A stretch of 7,307 nt of DNA from Candidatus Bathyarchaeota archaeon. GTDB taxonomy: Archaea > Asgardarchaeota > Lokiarchaeia > Sigyniarchaeales > Sigyniarchaeaceae. Where the stretch lies: the NCBI GenBank assembly GCA_014729935.1, contig WJJB01000440.1:1-7307 (forward strand), read 5' to 3'. The position numbers were made by a program, and so were the translations under genes. How positions within the stretch are numbered: position 1 is the first letter of the stretch; every line of letters starts with the position of its first letter. Positions 5,951 through 7,307 of the stretch are shown here, one piece after another. The notes beneath the pieces were generated by a model, which saw only the letters and a program-made list of their open reading frames with translations, was not told the origin of the DNA and ran no database searches.

Positions 5951-5980
5951 CGCAAGACAGATAAATTGAGGCGTGAGGGT

Positions 5981-6508
5981 TCAATGGTTCCTTTCGTGCT
6001 CTTCCCGCAGGATCTTCCGATAGGATGACTGCATTGCAAACTTAAACAGGGAACCGGCGTTCTTGTGCATCTTTTCCATATCTTGCGAGATCAAGCTTCC
6101 TGGAATCCTTGGAGGATTCAGGAATTCTCGAACCGTGGTAAGTGGTTCCAAGACCTGCTCATCATCACTGGTATCAACCTCATTGATGCCATTGATCCCC
6201 GATTGGCGTTCACCTTCAACATGAGCGGGGGTTTCTCCATCGCCACTCGTCGCAACCAACTCGGGAACATCCGATAAAGCCTCGTTATTCCAAATGAGCG
6301 ATAAGATGATTTCATCGGTTACACTTGCATGCTTCCTCTCGCATTTACCGCCAAGTTCATCCAATCCGGACATGATTTCCTTTAACACGGGACTCTTGCG
6401 AGCGATGACCTCCTCCCTGCTCGGAAGAATAGGCCGTTCCATCGGAATGGGAGGTCTCACGGCCCGCAATCGTGCATCGTCGTCTTGCATCGACTTCATG
6501 GGACTCAT
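5981..6508 (-). CDS. Hypothetical protein, no family recognised
   Basis: A 175-residue protein from ATG 6508. It begins MSPMKSMQDDDARLRAVRPP, followed by a predicted helical segment, PSREEVIARKSPVLKEIMSG (residues 30-49), then LDELGGK. The middle (about 85-120) is acidic and low in hydrophobics (SGDGETPAHVEGERQSGING), so it is probably a flexible linker. The C-terminal third (about 125-175) is basic and helical, ending SSYRKILREEHERNH. No membrane segment, signal peptide, cysteine pair or enzyme motif is visible. The ORF can extend to GTG 6541, but a clear TATA box (CTTTATAC, minus strand, 6531-6538) lies within that extension, 26 nt before ATG 6508, which supports 6508 and a leaderless mRNA. 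Overlapping plus-strand ORFs look like shadows. The layout of two helical ends and a linker would suit an adaptor or regulatory protein, but this is only a guess. Confidence 0.55.
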   Translation of the reverse strand: MSPMKSMQDDDARLRAVRPPIPMERPILPSREEVIARKSPVLKEIMSGLDELGGKCERKHASVTDEIILSLIWNNEALSDVPELVATSGDGETPAHVEGERQSGINGINEVDTSDDEQVLEPLTTVREFLNPPRIPGSLISQDMEKMHKNAGSLFKFAMQSSYRKILREEHERNH

Positions 6509-6530
6509 CAAGATTCTCACGGGTGCGGGG

Positions 6531-6538
6531 GTATAAAG
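6531..6538 (-). promoter_or_regulatory. TATA box (CTTTATAC) of the 175-aa hypothetical gene
   Basis: CTTTATAC on the minus strand is centred 26-27 nt upstream of ATG 6508, which is textbook spacing for an archaeal leaderless promoter. It is the cleanest TATA box in the window and decides the start of the gene. Confidence 0.55.
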
Positions 6539-6541
6539 CAC

Positions 6542-6994
6542 CGGGTGATATCTCGATCATATCCATGGTCCAAGGGATACACGAAGTAGATGATCGAAGG
6601 CAGGACCGTGGGACATTTTCCACGATTTCACCTGCGGTTTTCGCGCCACCTATTCGGCTGAAGGACGAGGTCCTAGCGAGGAGGCGATTTGACTTGCACT
6701 GGATAGATGTGCCCCATGTGTCTCTCGCGGGCATAATCACTCCAGGGGTGCTGCTCTATAGCCAGGGGGTGATCAAAATGAATTCGATGTTCGGGTCGGC
6801 ATGGCACATCGTATTCCTGCTCTCCAGTGGCGTGTAGCGGAATCGGGAGGGAACGCATGCGCCTCCCAAATCGTGAATAAGATTCGATCGGGTGGCGATT
6901 TCCCATTTCAAATGCAGGGATATCATCGATCCACGGCGGGACCAAGGGTGAATGGAACGCCCCGTCTCCCGTGGGAGGCAATCGATACCTCGGG
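6542..6994. other. No confident gene; possible remnant of the decayed VWA gene
   Basis: Long open frames exist on both strands (minus 6673-7086; plus 6472-6837 and 6801-7247), but their translations are rich in Arg, Pro, His, Trp and Ser, share no recognisable motifs and overlap each other. On the minus strand, fragments such as YDVP (near 6810) and HIYPVQVKSPP (near 6700) look protein-like but change frame, as expected if the VWA pseudogene extended this way. Confidence 0.4.
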
Positions 6995-7307
6995 TTATCC
7001 CGTGAACAGTCCCGAATGGTTCGATGCCAGTTCATGGAAATCATGGACCATCCGCGAAACATCATGGACTGCAGAAAGAAAGCCACGGAGCAACTGTGAA
7101 CGAACCATGAATCTCATCGACTTGGCTTGCAATGCTGTTGCACGGGCGGGGGGCAAGGCACGCGTGCGCCATCTTCACCCAAGGCTGTGGGCCGCTGGAG
7201 CGGACGCATGCGAGGGTCTTGGTGGCATTTTCCGGTGCCTCTATTGATGTTACCACCTGCGGGAAAATCGTTGATGGCATCCCGCGCCTGCTTCATCGTG
7301 CTCGTGA
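6995..7307 (-). pseudogene. Frameshifted remnant of a von Willebrand A (VWA) domain gene, open at right edge
   Basis: Three minus-strand frames, read in order, give consecutive pieces of a VWA domain. Frame 1 (to about 7252) gives MKQARDAINDFPAGG. Dropping one A of the AA at 7250-7251 restores GGTSIEA, matching the MIDAS threonine loop 'GGTxI'. Frame 2 continues ENATKTLACVRSSGPQPWVK, then MA, and later NSIASQVDEIHGSFTVA (down to about 7090), matching the helix, strand, helix and strand that follow in VWA domains. Frame 3 gives VHDVSRMVHDFHELASNHSG (from 7069) and LFTG before the stop at 6995-6997, matching the usual 'L..lA..sgG.yf' end. The expected 'TDG' motif after WVKMA is not recognisable. 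VWA proteins bind protein partners through a metal site. The gene is either decayed or carries sequencing indels. Its N-terminus, with the DxSxS motif, would lie beyond the edge. Confidence 0.5.

Noticed and set aside
6472..6837. Plus-strand ORF of 121 codons with a protein-like middle section
   Set aside because: It overlaps the start and TATA box of the minus-strand 175-aa gene and shows no recognisable domain or convincing start signal; not fully excluded.
6673..7086. Minus-strand ORF of 137 codons
   Set aside because: The composition looks like non-coding DNA, it has no family motif, and it runs across the region better explained as a frameshifted VWA remnant.
6801..7247. Plus-strand ORF of 148 codons
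   Set aside because: It is Trp/Ser/Arg-rich without motifs and is antisense to the VWA-like frames.

Overview
The window most likely comes from an archaeon. Several genes have an A/T-rich TATA-like box centred about 25-30 nt upstream of the best start codon and no convincing Shine-Dalgarno sequence, which suggests leaderless archaeal transcripts. The gene types also fit: an ArsR-like winged-helix protein, an AbrB/PIN toxin-antitoxin pair and IS200/IS605-like terminal hairpins. A carbohydrate-degrading archaeon, perhaps an Asgard lineage, is plausible, but lineage cannot be fixed from this sequence alone.

Layout. Bases 1-466 (minus) hold the N-terminal part of a DUF2961/GH172-type glycosidase that runs off the left edge. 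It is transcribed divergently from a small winged-helix regulator (556-918, plus). A non-coding stretch (919-1063) ends in a strong hairpin that resembles the right end of an IS605-type element. Next is a class V PLP-dependent aminotransferase-fold enzyme (1064-2218, minus). It shares a 32-bp divergent promoter region with a calcineurin-like metallophosphoesterase (2251-3018, plus). A ThuA-like protein (3033-3800, minus) converges on the phosphoesterase and diverges from a putative sugar-mutarotase-fold protein of the DUF6786 type (3956-5029, plus).

The second half looks accessory. An A+T-rich vapBC-like toxin-antitoxin operon (5187-5908) lies between a 14-bp perfect inverted repeat and ends exactly at a second, inverted copy of the IS605-like hairpin. 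A 175-aa protein of unknown family follows (5981-6508, minus) with a good TATA box. The right edge (about 6995-7307, minus) reads as a frameshifted, decayed von Willebrand A (VWA) domain gene. Bases 6542-6994 contain only weak ORFs.

How the genes may work together: DUF2961/GH172, ThuA-like and mutarotase-fold proteins commonly occur in gene sets for breaking down and processing glycans and sugars, and the winged-helix protein is placed to regulate the first of them. The aminotransferase and phosphoesterase have no predictable substrate here. vapBC and the hairpin elements look like mobile additions. The points most worth checking are the two hairpin repeats, one of which may belong to a stand-alone omega-RNA-like locus, and the VWA pseudogene.
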